Assembly: GCA_013433145.1 (NCBI GenBank)
Contig: CM024171.1
Location: 4,209,065-4,273,064, forward strand
Direction of reading: 5' to 3'
Source: Ascaris suum
Lineage: Eukaryota > Nematoda > Chromadorea > Rhabditida > Ascarididae
DNA length: 64,000 nucleotides
In this document: in pieces, positions 1 through 16,311 of the stretch
Position numbering within the stretch: position 1 is the stretch's first letter
Layout: the number at the start of each line of letters is the position of its first letter
Translations under genes and position numbers: made by a program
The notes under the pieces: generated by a model
Told to the model about the DNA's origin: nothing
The model's database searches: none
What the model saw: the letters and a program-made list of their open reading frames with translations, nothing else

Positions 1-167
1 TGACAGCATCTAAAGATTTGCCAAAGAAAAACTGAAATGCACTTTAGGAAACTTAAAAAGCAACTCTGCCGAAAAATGAGACTGCAATTCTAAGAAAACC
101 TGAATATAGACAAATAACGGAAAGGAAGAGGAGATTGCAGACGCGAATAATGATTATATTCACTTAC

Positions 168-289
168 TTGTAATGAACAAAGATGCCGAGTGCAAACAAG
201 CAACTAAACAATGAGACCACATATCCTATCCAATAGATCGAATACATCGCGCGAATGTGCAGATCCGATAAACGCGTTCCGTAGCCACC
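168..289 (-). CDS. Class B GPCR exon: linker and TM1
   Basis: The acceptor is TTTACAG and the donor GTAAGTG; length 122 nt, phase 0 in, phase 2 out. The translation begins GGYGTRLSDLH and contains a hydrophobic helix typical of TM1. The remaining helices are outside the window. Confidence 0.85.
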
Positions 290-2375
290 CTGTAAATGAA
301 TTATTTCGCTAGCACTATAATCCTATATTCTAGGAGGATGACCCCTATATGCTAAATTTGTAAAAATTTCAAGGGCGTTATGTATAAAGAGTTTATAAAT
401 TCATCAAAAACAATTTTATACGAATCCACATTCCACAAAATTTATTAAAGGTTCATCCACGCACAAATGCAAATTAAGATAAATTTGCATGTGCATGTCA
501 AGTTCAAATTCTAGTAAGAGAACGCACTAACACTTATGCACAGTCTTCATCGTTTGCAGACAATTACCTCGCTAAGCGCTCACATTATAAGCGCCTTTAG
601 AATACTCGCTAATCACATCGCATTCACTACTTAAGTTCTTAAAAATCGAAACGTTTTTATGCGAAAAATAGTAAACCTTTTCATCCAGGCCTTTCTCGTC
701 TTTTTATGAGAACAACAGCCAGTGTCTAGTGCTTCAGTTGTCTATGCCAGCAGGTGTGAAGCATTTTCAAAAGATGATGCTAATGAAGAAAGAGAAAATA
801 GAGAAGGAGGGGTGTGCATGTGTCCTCTTCTTTGGTTGTAACCTGGGGAACGATTTCGCTCTAAAATTTCGCCCACACTCACAAATTTTGAATGAATTCT
901 TTTTACCATACGTATGAAAACTTTCCCGAACATGACATACCGAGCTATGCATGCGAACATGTATATGAACACAGACAGTACGGGAACTTCACAGGAAATA
1001 AGGAGACTCATTGATGGGTGAGTTGCTTGTGCCTAATTATCGGAAATAGTGACCTCAATGAATCTACTTGAGCGGTAATCCTTTTCTTGGAAGAGCGGGA
1101 GGGGAGGGAAGAGAAGGGTGTAAGCTGACTGGAGGAAGTTATGCATTAAGGCAGATGACAGGTATAAACCACGTTTAAGAATGCTTGCGGAAGAAGCACT
1201 CATATTATGGGTGTTTTAAGCAATGAGCGATCACAGTCCTGAATATTATCAGTACAGATGGATGTTTTACGAAGTTCGCGGACACTTTCTGGATGTTATT
1301 TCTACTCGGGTTTCCTCTCACGAAGTACTCTGGAAATCTCAAACTACTCTTAGCAGTATGTGTGAACCCTCTGTATGGCAAATGAAAGAGTTAACACCCT
1401 GTATGCTAAAAGTTAAAAGTGTTGAAAGTCTGTCAACAAACGAGCGATTACAACACGAACGTCAGTTGGAATACATCCTCTATAATTGGCCAAACGGTTC
1501 CATGATCCATTCGCTTGACATAACCTATAGGCATAACCAGCGTCGTTGCTGAAGTCGTAATCACCAAGGAGAGGACATGGCAACTTCACAGTTGTATTCG
1601 GAGGCGTTTCTGGCCAACATAGAACCGCATCGAACGTCGCCTCACAATAACCTTCATCAAGAAGCGTTTTCATGTACTGAATTCAGTCCAATAAAGTACC
1701 CTCGTAGAATTCTCAAAAATCCTTTTTTTGGTTTTTTAAATAGCGAGTTTTCTTTCGGTCATGCAAACGATCAAGTAAACTATTCAAAGAGATTATTTTA
1801 AAATGAACTCAGAGGTGAAGCAAACGTGAAAGGACACTAGCAAACATTGTTAACGTTCATGCGCACTGCGCAAAACGCTTTCATCCATCACACCGTCGTC
1901 GGATATGGCATACTTCTCTTTACAAACACCCGATGTGAAATTTGCCCCACATGATAGTGTAGGCTAATAGACAGGTCTGTTAATGCTATAAACTATTCAG
2001 CTTACTTCTTATAACGCCAGGGGATTAGCCAGGAGATAGTTGCTACATGCTAGTGCTGATATAGTGCAAGAATTCGAAATAAATGTTCTTGATTGAATCG
2101 AAATCGGAAATAAACCTGGAGTGACGTTTGGACTCGAGAGGAGCTGTTCTAGGCAGGAAGGCATTGTGAATGTGCTTGTGTATTGACAGACACGAACTAG
2201 CCATTGCACAAGGGAAACCAGTAGGATTGTAGCGCTGTGTAAACACTCACTTTGAAGCAATTTGCTGTTGCGCTATTCGAGTGGCGAAACAACCTTCCTT
2301 GTTGGCACCCATGTAGAGTCGTGCTAATCCTTCCGGACCTATAGCTCGAATACATAAGCTTTCAAAGTCGTTGCC
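168..2375 (-). CDS. Secretin-family (class B1) neuropeptide GPCR, N-terminal part
   Basis: Three minus-strand exons (2375-2251, 1676-1461, 289-168) encode the ectodomain and first transmembrane helix of a class B1 receptor. The middle exon has the hormone-receptor signature: a Cys, then CWPETPPNTT, then PCP, a later Cys with NGSW, and a last Cys, the spacing seen in glucagon, PDF and calcitonin receptors. The next exon starts GGYGTRLSDLHIRAMYSIYW and runs into a hydrophobic helix ending at HYK, as TM1 should. The 1461 donor and 289 acceptor are both phase 0 and join cleanly. TM2-TM7 lie left of the window. The first exon is placed with less certainty because its phase-2 end does not fit the phase-0 start of the ectodomain exon, so a small exon is probably missing. 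Nematodes carry several such receptors (seb family, pdfr-1); which one this is cannot be told. Known role of the family: plasma-membrane peptide receptor, usually Gs-coupled. Confidence 0.85.
1097..1118 (+). repeat. G-quadruplex-capable purine tract
   Basis: Four runs of three or more G with loops of 1, 1 and 7 bases. It lies in an intron of the class B GPCR on the non-coding strand. One of many such tracts in the window. Confidence 0.5.
1461..1676 (-). CDS. Class B GPCR exon: hormone-receptor domain
   Basis: A 216-nt exon, phase 0 at both ends, with acceptor ATTCAG and donor GTTCGT. It holds five Cys positions of the family fold and the CWPETPPNTT motif, closely like CWPDTPANTT of the glucagon receptor. 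An NTT sequon (a classic N-glycosylation site) lies within it. Confidence 0.88.
2251..2375 (-). CDS. Probable upstream exon of the class B GPCR
   Basis: An open exon between TACTAG and a strong GTGAGTG donor. Its product starts GNDFESLCIRAIGPEG and ends with a Cys-containing helical stretch (KEGCFATRIAQQQI). The Cys could be the first of the six ectodomain cysteines. The outgoing phase does not match the next identified exon, so an intervening small exon or a different border is needed. Confidence 0.5.
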
Positions 2376-4354
2376 CTAGTAGAACCATAAAATAAATGAG
2401 GCTATGAGTGCATTACTTCAAGACGCAAGTGTAAGAATTAGCAAATGAAAAATGTGGCACTCCAAAAGAGAGAAACAGATGGCAGCAAAGATCGAACAAT
2501 ATTTTTGGCATCTAACTGTATATAGTAGAAGTGATATTAATCATTCACGACCTGAAATGTGGACCTCAGCGGGAGTTTCGGTCATCGTATGGCCGCTTTC
2601 AGACATTCCTTACAAGATAACTTGAGTTGCCGCTATATCTGCTGAGAGTTCAACGATGTAGGAATGTTAGTTTGTTCGGAAAGAAAAAACCCAACAGAAA
2701 AGACCTATCGGAAAGCAATTTGACAGGCTTATGCTGCAAAAAAAAATTCACGGAATTGGTATGACTCTTTTCAGCGGATTAAGGGGAATGATAACTGTTG
2801 TATGGGAATTGTTTAACAGGTTAGGCCATTGTTAGGGAATATTCCTTTCATAAATAACTTTACTAATGTTCGGTAAGATAGACTTATGGTACCTTTAAGG
2901 TATAAAAAAGAACTTTGTAGTGTTATTCGCTGATGTGTACACTACCATAAATAAAAACGTCTTCTCTCCTTGTACGCTGAGGAAACACAGAAAATTACCT
3001 CGTTGAAGAAAGTTTCAGCCTGATCAATTCACTCAGATATTTGATGTAAGCCTTCTACTGTACCACAGAGGCATCTCATTTCACATAAGACTTGAGAATC
3101 GAGACCACATAAGACTTCTGGATTGCTTTGCTACCTCAAAATGCTGCGCCCACAGTTGTCATCAGGTAATGCAAATCTTTCGCATGAACGATTGTGAACG
3201 GACGTGGATTATGCCTTGTTTAAGCTGATAAACTGGTGATGGGATAGTTCACACAATCGAGAACCATGACCACCGCTCCTTCCCTTCCCCCTCCCCTCCC
3301 CATTCGTTGACAAGACGAGGTCTCTTCAGCCTCATCAAGCGTTTGAACAATATATCTCTTTGTTACCTAAATGTCAACCTCAACGTCACGAGTCCAATGA
3401 GTACTTCATTCTTTCCTGCATAAAACGGATCGTACCGATAAACAGCTAGGTGGTTATTAGGAATCCAACGTTTAAAATTTTCATATCAGCCTACTTTACA
3501 TAAAAGTTTTGTAACTTATCAGGTGATAAGCTGACAAATATGAGTTTGAATAATACAGTTGTCCTCTCCTGCCGATGAGAACACCAACTTCTGTGTTTAT
3601 AGTTCCTCGTGACTCGTATCAAACAGCCAGACAAACGTGCTCACGGACCAACGAACGGACACAACGCATTTTCGACTTTACTGCAAAAACATTGGGTGGT
3701 CCTATTTTGATGCTGTTACATAAGGAATCGTAAAATCTTGGCACGAAGAATTACAAGTGTTGCGTGATGCTTTTGTAGCCGTACACAGCAACACGTTTGA
3801 GTCGATCTATCGATCGAGAGGATGATGAAGTTGGGTTTATTTGTGGTGTGTTGGTTGAGATTTGAGGTCAGGTAGGTTGAGTTGTATACAACTTCTGGTG
3901 GTTAACAGCCTGAGGTGGCGTTCTCGAAAGTTCTTTGAACAGGTGCCGCGGAGTGGCAGTTAAAGCGGTGTGAATTCAACCATGTGATGTAAAGGGGTCA
4001 GCTGTGTGTTGATTTCAACTCGTGACTGCTAAAACACGATGTCTGTTTTGCTTACATTGCGCTTTTGGTTTTCGACGTTGGTGTTGAGTGGTTTGTTCTG
4101 ATAAGAGTTGTAAAGTGGAGATTGAAATTAACGTGTGCGAGAAAAACGTAAACGAGTTTATCGTCGTTTGTTGGCGCTCAGATTTTGTCATCTTAGGTGA
4201 TGACTGAAGAACCTGAGGTGGTCGGATAAAACATCTTGTACTCATCCTTTTTTGATGGATTCTCATCTTTACCGCTTTGCTCTCATTCTTTGCTTGCTTT
4301 TAATAGAGACTTTAGCCAAATCGCATTGTGGGTTGTAACTACCGCATTCCTGCT

Positions 4355-4378
4355 GGGGAGAAGGGAGGGGGGGGGGGG
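4355..4378 (+). repeat. PolyG tract (12 G) with G4 potential
   Basis: GGGG, then GGG, then an uninterrupted run of 12 G at 4367-4378. It is followed by GTG. Intergenic. Confidence 0.8.
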
Positions 4379-6859
4379 TGTGAGGGCTAATCTCATCAAC
4401 CATTAGGAAATTGCTAGTCATAATAATTTCTAGCTAAATTATGTAGAGATATCCACAGAGCTACTAAAGATAAAGTTTTCAAGTGCGAAAACGTTCTTGA
4501 AATACAGGGAGGGGAATGATGGAAAAAGTAATATGCGGAATGGGTGCTCAGATTTCTCAAATGAGGCACTCATCGGCGGAAAAGTTTAAGTTGCCCTGGT
4601 GTGTACCATCGTTTCTAGTGGCACAGTTCACCTTCGAAGGAATTTGCACAACGCTTCGATTTTTATACCTGAGGTGTTTTTTTTGTTCTAAGAGATATGT
4701 AATCGTTGAGAGCGCCGTTTTAATTCTGTTGTTCGCTGTTACCGAAAAAGTTTGTGTAATGCTCCTGCACTCTCGATGTGTTTAGCGTCTTTAGATTCTG
4801 CTCGATTTGCATTCATTAGCAATCAAAAGAGTGCTTGAATGTGACTCAAACACAGCGACTATGTGTTGCATGAGGCGGAGTTGGGATTTCATGGAGTCTT
4901 AGTGATCAAAATTTCACGTTCATTACACTCTCTTTTCTTAATCTAAGCGACGCAGATGCAGCTGAAATTGATGACGTAATGTGTTTGCGAATGTTTGAGT
5001 TAAATTTTAAGAACTCTTATCGGATTTCAATCATGCAGCTGATTATTTCGCAATCACCTTAAACAGTGTCGTATTTACAAATAAGGAAAGCTTATTTTTG
5101 ATGACTGGATAGGGTTAGGAGGCAAGTAGGAGTTGGGGACGGAGTGAGGTGAAAAAAGGATGTGACAGGTGGTACGAGATTTGAGCCTGGCAGTGCTATA
5201 AGACTTGAACTTAGTATCTTCGATAATCTAGGTCCTATCAGTTTTTATTTCATGGGGTACTTTGATGTGCTTATTCGATTGCTTCTTCTCTTGTAAGCTA
5301 TTGCCGTTGATTTTTCTTCTACGAATTTACGTTTGCAAAAACAAATCATTACACCTGTTTCTTTCGTTCTTAATGGTCTGTCTTCACTTAGGAGCATATT
5401 TCCCTACACGTAGGAGTGACGTTATTTGGCCGAAAATCCCGCTATTGTAGAATTCGTGTCGAATCAGTATGGCTCTACGAAGTGGATCCAACAAGGTACG
5501 TTTTATTATATTCACAAATTTTGGCACGGCGGTAAATAAGTGCATGGGATGAATAGATAAAAGAGCATAATGAGGTGGCTATCGACTATGTATAAGTGAG
5601 GCTACTAAATGTGGGAGGTGTGATGCGAGAGAACTGGTGCGATCATCGCTACGTATCGTAGGCTGTTACGACACTTTTTGCTTTCAAGGTAAATAGGACG
5701 GGAAGAGATAACCTTCGGCAGTGCCACTTTTAGTGGCGCACCCATGAGAGTTGTCAGATGGCCGTCAAACCGTGTACTGCTATTGTTCAAAACCTGTTTG
5801 CTCCAAAGTCGCATTTTTAGGTTGGGAGTTTGTGCCATCTTACTTTCACCATCCGCACCTGTCCATCGTTTTCATTGCTATTCGAGAAATGCGATTCATT
5901 TGAAGAGGTATCTCGCAGTCAACAAATGTGAGAAGTAGACGACGGCAAATTTGGGGTGGACAGTGGGGAGGAGGGGAGAGAGAAGAGAAGAACCAAAGTA
6001 GTGCTAACCTTTAGCCTTTTTTTGGCACTGGACTTTCTAAGTTGAAAGTTTCGCCGTTATGTTTAATAATAGGTTTTCCTTATCGAATGTGGTAATTCCT
6101 AAGAAGTAATACTCGAAAAACTGTTATTTCCTACCGTTTATCCTGTGAGAAAGAATCATTTAGGGTCAAGATTTTCGTTATTTCAAAAAAGCATTTTTGA
6201 ATTCACCAAGTCTCAAAACATCTCACTGTGAGGTTTAACAGCGGTCGAACAACGTAAAAAGCTAACAGACCTGAACGTGATGAATTATTTTCAAACATCT
6301 TTGCAGAGAGTTGGCATTGCATAGCGCAACTAGACGTATATTTGTAGCAGAAAAGCTGTGATGCGAAAGAATATTAAGTCTGTTATTCTTTATTGTTCTC
6401 CAATTAAAAAGAAGCTGCTTGTGCTGAAAATGTTTTCTCGTATTGAGAATGAGATGAGATGTTCCACTCATGGTGGACATCGAGGTGGCCACTAGTCGGG
6501 GTGAAAGATCAAAGTAATAGGGCGAAAGATTTAATCGGCCTGTAATGGAATAGTGCTATCGCATGCACTATCTTGTATAGATCATTCAGGGCTTTCTTAG
6601 GAGGAACTTTGTGGACATTGTTTTCTGTGTCATCCCATAGAAGGCGATATCCAGTACGGTTTTGGGGAACTGGGCTGCAAAGTATTCAGAAATATAATCT
6701 ACGTCGTAGTAGGTACCCCTATTGCCAAGTAGACTCGTTGAAGGCTCCATCAATCCTAAGCAGTGTTGCAGCTTCTAAAGTTCAGAACATTATTACTGCC
6801 TTCCTCAGTGAGCTGTTCACTTGCATTTCTTCAATTTGTTATAGAGCTGATCATTATCA

Positions 6860-6959
6860 CTGATAAGGCTATGAAGATTCACTGAAATAGATAGTGTGTC
6901 AAACTGAGTGACGCCAAAAAGTGTCATAAGTAACGCGAGAATCTTCATAGCCTTATCAG
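6860..6959. repeat. Spaced perfect inverted repeat
   Basis: The 21-base arm 6860-6880 (CTGATAAGGCTATGAAGATTC) is given here only by position and core GGCTATGAAG. Its exact reverse complement is at 6939-6959, with a 58-base spacer. It could be a solo MITE-like end pair or a hairpin transcript. No terminal target-site duplication was evident. Confidence 0.75.
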
Positions 6960-7291
6960 AATGACCGTACGTGAACCTGAGCTGCGAGTGGCGGTAAGGC
7001 GTCATCTCTGTCCTGCATTTTTTTTCGTTGTTTCAGTGCACTTGCATACTTAGCTGAACGAAGAAACATCGGCAATTTTTTCTTTTCCATTTTATACTCC
7101 TTGATGGAGAGCCGAAGAGTTGTGCACTGTGTCGGAGGTACAAGTGGAAGACTGTATGTGCTACGTAGATGGCAATTTATAATTTTATTTTTCTTTTCAA
7201 CCCTCCATAGAGAATAATTGTATGAAATATATGTGAACAAGAAGATAAGGAAGAGGAAAACGTCGGCGGAGCGGTGCCGACGAATAGACAT
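6956..7291 (-). CDS. Hypothetical 111-residue single-pass membrane ORF
   Basis: A true ATG at 7291 opens a 111-codon frame. It begins with a short basic stretch (MSIRRHRSADV), then a hydrophobic helix rich in F, L and I, then a long lysine- and arginine-rich tail: a type II signal-anchor layout. It could be a single-exon gene or a first exon; a GTTGAAA donor-like site follows SLWR. The 3' end overlaps one arm of the inverted repeat at 6939-6959. In AT-rich DNA an ORF this long can arise by chance, and no family was recognised. Confidence 0.25.
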   Translation of the reverse strand: MSIRRHRSADVFLFLIFLFTYISYNYSLWRVEKKNKIINCHLRSTYSLPLVPPTQCTTLRLSIKEYKMEKKKLPMFLRSAKYASALKQRKKMQDRDDALPPLAAQVHVRSF

Positions 7292-8480
7292 TCAGTGCAT
7301 AAGAGCACAGTAGTGTGAAGATCGAAACGATTGAGCCTCAGTTTGAAAGATAAGGGAATGGGTGCATTAACGTTTTAGGCAGGAAGCAGATTCTAGCTTC
7401 TTAGAATACGAGATTGTAACTGTTCAGAGCGCTTTTTTACTGCGTCACTTTTCTTGGCAAGGTAAATGAATATCCGTCGATTGCGAGGAGCAAAGTGAAT
7501 TATTTCTGAAAGCGATATATGGGGAAAGCCGCGCACAAACTTTACAAGGGGGATCAAATCAAACCTGAGCCTGCAATGCTGCAGTGATTCCAGGTCAAGA
7601 TTTTTTAATCTGACAGCGCAATCTGGCTCGTACGGGCCACCTTAAATTTTACAAAAAGCAGTGTCGTAAAGCGTTTTTAACATTCTCTAGCAGCCTTATA
7701 ATGAGAAATCCTGTAGGAGACTGTGTGATACGTCTTCAGCTTATTGTTGACAAATTTATAAAATTCATTACTGTTCATGTCGCATAACACGCACCTTTTA
7801 CGATTCTAGCAAGTTCTGTGCAGTGACCTCAGGAGACCTTAGGAAGCCGGTTAAATACCGCTAATTTTCCCGGTTTCCGGCGATGAAGCCAAAGAAAAAG
7901 CTTCTTGTAGTCGAGCGATAAGGGTTTGGCAGGAACCGTCCAATCTGGGTGGCGTTTTTGTTTAGCACATTACCTAACCTCAGTTAGCTTATAAAGGTGC
8001 GATGCATTTAATCGATATCGGATAATCCAGCACAAGATCTGCCAACGTTTGTGGCACAACGTTAAATGTGAAGAAGAACTCAGGACCGAGATTCGTTTTG
8101 GTTTTATTAATCAACATTAAAACTAGAGATGAGCATGAGGTCGTTGTTACAAAGTTTTTTGTTGTCATTGTTGAAGGTTGTGGTATACTGCTCGAGCATG
8201 AGGCATATAGTGTCACGTATGCGCGCGTTTTCGACACAGATTCGTCAAGACTCCCATGTGGTTGTGTATGTCACCCGTGACATTGGTTGGTGCTTTGTTG
8301 TTTTTTAAAATGAAGCAGCTGGATGAAGCTGCGTTGGTTTGATCACTGACAAGTTGGATCAAGTGCAGTTCTGCTCGGTTTCCTGTCAGGAGAACTCCAC
8401 TGACTTCTTTCACAGGTGGACGAAATGAATAGGAGAAGTAGGTGATGGAGGATGCACAGCAGTTGGGGCATTTTTGAGCA

Positions 8481-13757
<5,277 letters not shown>

Positions 13758-14762
13758 ATGAATATGCACAGCTAGCAAGCATCGGCCGAATTGTTTGTGA
13801 CGGATATGCACGTGCTCAGTTTATGTCGTTTTCCGTTGTGTGCCTTGCTATCGTTGATTTTTGTTGTCTTGGGGTAGTTAGTTGTTTTTTCTTCCGATCA
13901 TTCAAACAATTTCGAACCTTTCTGAAGCATCCGATGAAAATTTCAGCCCGAAATGATTAGCGCTTTTGATTGTAGTAGTTTAATATTATCCATTGTTATG
14001 ATGGATGAGCTAGTTAATGCATTAATGCCAGATTTTCTCCTGAAGCAATCCGTGGTGCCGTCTTTTGTTTTGTGAAGTAATGTACAGTTGTGTCGTAGCT
14101 GTCGTTTGTTGTGCAAATGCGTTTGGAAACAACTTATGAGTGGATATTTCTTTACTAGTAGTTAAAATATTTTTTTATTCGCTGGAATCGATGATTGAAT
14201 TTGAGAGTCGGTCGAAGCTTTTTATTTACTTGCCGCAGGTATTATGAAGGGTGACTGGAATGTTCAGTGGATTATGCGAAAAGATAGTTTTGTGGACTTA
14301 AAGTGTATCTTTTGACGGAATGTTTCGTGGAACTGAAACAAGTGTAGCTGGAATGTTCCGTTAACACTGATGCACGGACGTCGTAATTTTTCAAAACAGA
14401 GAATCCTGAATTCTTTTTGCAGCTCCTGCCTTGCGATTTTTTTACTGTTTTGTTGCAGCTGTGCTTTTTCACTCTCTTTAAAGGAAGTGGAGGGAGAGGG
14501 CGAAAATCCTTCCAGGAATAAGAAGGGGGTCTAAGGTGGGAACTAACGCAACTTTATTGCACTTCTTTTTTATGACACAGTTTCTTAAGATAATTGCTTG
14601 CCGTGTACAGATTATATCACCGTCTGCCATATTTCAGATTTGTCGTATTTAGTTCCTGTCTGCGTCTCTTCAGTTGTAGTGACAAGATGTACTGTATAGC
14701 AGAAAGAAAGAAGGTAAAGCTATTCCGGGATGCGGGGTTACTGTTGTTGTTGTGCTTCAGGA

Positions 14763-14774
14763 GGGGGGGGGGGG
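14763..14774 (+). repeat. PolyG tract, 12 G
   Basis: A pure run of 12 G followed by AGG. Confidence 0.9.
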
Positions 14775-15700
14775 AGGATGGATCATTCGTACCGACCAAG
14801 AAGATGCAAAAATATTCGGGAAAAGAAGGATAAATTGCAAATTCCATTGGGCATGCTATTTAACTTTAACACTGCTAATTATTTCTCCTCTTTAGTTGTG
14901 GCCGTCGGGCTGTTATCCGTTGTAGTGTCGCGGAATCGGTCGAAAAGGCGCTCATCGTTGATTTGTATGCATATTGCGCTGCCATTTGCTTCGTGCTGTG
15001 TATGTTTCGATTTCTCTATAAATAAAGTTATTCACAGTTTCTCTTGAAACCTGCTTTTACAGAGTCTACGTTACGATCGATTGCTTCCCTATTCAATATC
15101 AAATACACTTCTAGACCAGTTCACTGATAACTGATCCTTTGATCGTCGGCGTATACAGAGAACTTAGAGTGGAGCAACTTGCGTCTCTATCTCATTTCCG
15201 GACCCTGCACCCTCGCACCGGCTCGCACGTGACATGGGCGGTTTCCGATGCATCGGAGGTTTTTTACTAGATGTTGCAGTATTTTTCATTCGCCCAGTCC
15301 AAATTGCTTATGACAGACCCTTCGGAAGTGCAAAGAAACCTTCGTTTATCTTTCATCAAGACAGATTCCAAGGGGACATATGTTTGCGTATCTTGAGTTC
15401 GCACATGCTTTAGGTGGTCGAGATGGATGAATGTGCATTGCAAGGATGACATTGTCAGGTGGGGGTTTGGTATTAGAGGAGGGAACAACTGAAGATTATT
15501 ATTTCAAAATAAAAGTGTTTGTGCAGAAGGGCCCTTAATACGTATGAACATTTTACTTTTTCTCAAGGTTTCACGTTTTTCCTGCCACTTGAATCGCGGG
15601 GGATGGTGAGCAGCCAGTCTTTTCGCTGACATAAGAGCACTGTGGGTCTTGGTTGTGTTGCTCTTAAGGGCATAGTCTAAATGGACTGTTTGACCTCCCT

Positions 15701-15715
15701 CCCCCCCCCCCCCCC
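15701..15715 (+). repeat. PolyC tract, 15 C
   Basis: A pure run of 15 C, preceded by CTCCCT; G-rich on the minus strand. Confidence 0.9.
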
Positions 15716-16160
15716 GCTCCACCTTCCGAGTGATTGGAGGTAGTGAGTTGAACGAAGTGGGTGGACGAGGAGTTGGCAAATTTGATATGAAGTGTTTGGA
15801 GGCCATCGACCGCGTTTGCACGAACTTTTTGATTAATACGGCACAGAGGAAGGGGAGGGGGATGTTTTTGATTGGAGGCGCACTCAAGTGAGCACCATAT
15901 TGTTTTATTCACCGCGCGAGCAGTTCTGGTGGTGCACAGTCGATACCCTAATGACAGCGCAAGGGAGAGAGGGAAGGAGGGGAGGACTGGGTTTTCCTTG
16001 GGTACGTCTATATGTTTCGTTTACATGACCTGTAGTTTCGGTGTGAAATTTGCGACAAGTCTGACAGCTTCACACAACCAACCATAATAATGACCTGGCG
16101 GAGAGATATCACGCTGAATCGATTGCAATATGTACAAGTTATTTTAGGCGTTCTGCAAAG

Positions 16161-16311
16161 ATGCAGCTATATTCCGATAAGGATCTCGATCCGCGGCTTG
16201 TGTTGCTGCTTTCAATGCTGCTCATTTTCAATGCCATCCCACTACTTGCTTTCATTGCCTATCTTTTCCTATCGGGCATCGTGATTTTTGGATCAGCACT
16301 TTTTGCTGAAC
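16161..16311 (+). CDS. Promethin-like exon A
   Basis: An ATG or exon start, 151 nt, ending at donor GTGAGTTT in phase 1. It encodes MQLYSDKDLDPRLV followed by about 30 hydrophobic residues and ends LFAE. Confidence 0.6.

Larger units (their letters stand above)
2376..8480. other. Region with no recognised gene
   Basis: About 6 kb between the divergent GPCR (minus) and MMADHC (plus) genes. I see no exon here that I can attach to a protein family. It holds scattered short open frames, for example a 77-codon ATG frame on minus at 5838-5605 and a 111-codon one at 7291-6956, a polyG tract at 4367-4378 and a spaced inverted repeat at 6860-6959. The promoters of both flanking genes should lie within it, but no element is recognisable. 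Confidence 0.5.
13758..16160. other. Intergenic or 5' region without recognised genes
   Basis: It lies between MMADHC and the promethin-like gene, both on plus. It contains two homopolymer tracts (14763-14774 G12, 15701-15715 C15) and several open frames of 70-127 codons on both strands that show no family features. Upstream exons of the promethin-like gene may lie here; I could not place one. Confidence 0.4.

Noticed and set aside
6573..6863. 96-codon plus frame rich in Arg and Ser
   Set aside because: No domain, no clear start context and no neighbouring exon; likely chance.
15504..15887. 127-codon minus frame with a poly-Gly stretch
   Set aside because: The Gly run is the C15 homopolymer; the rest has no recognisable feature.
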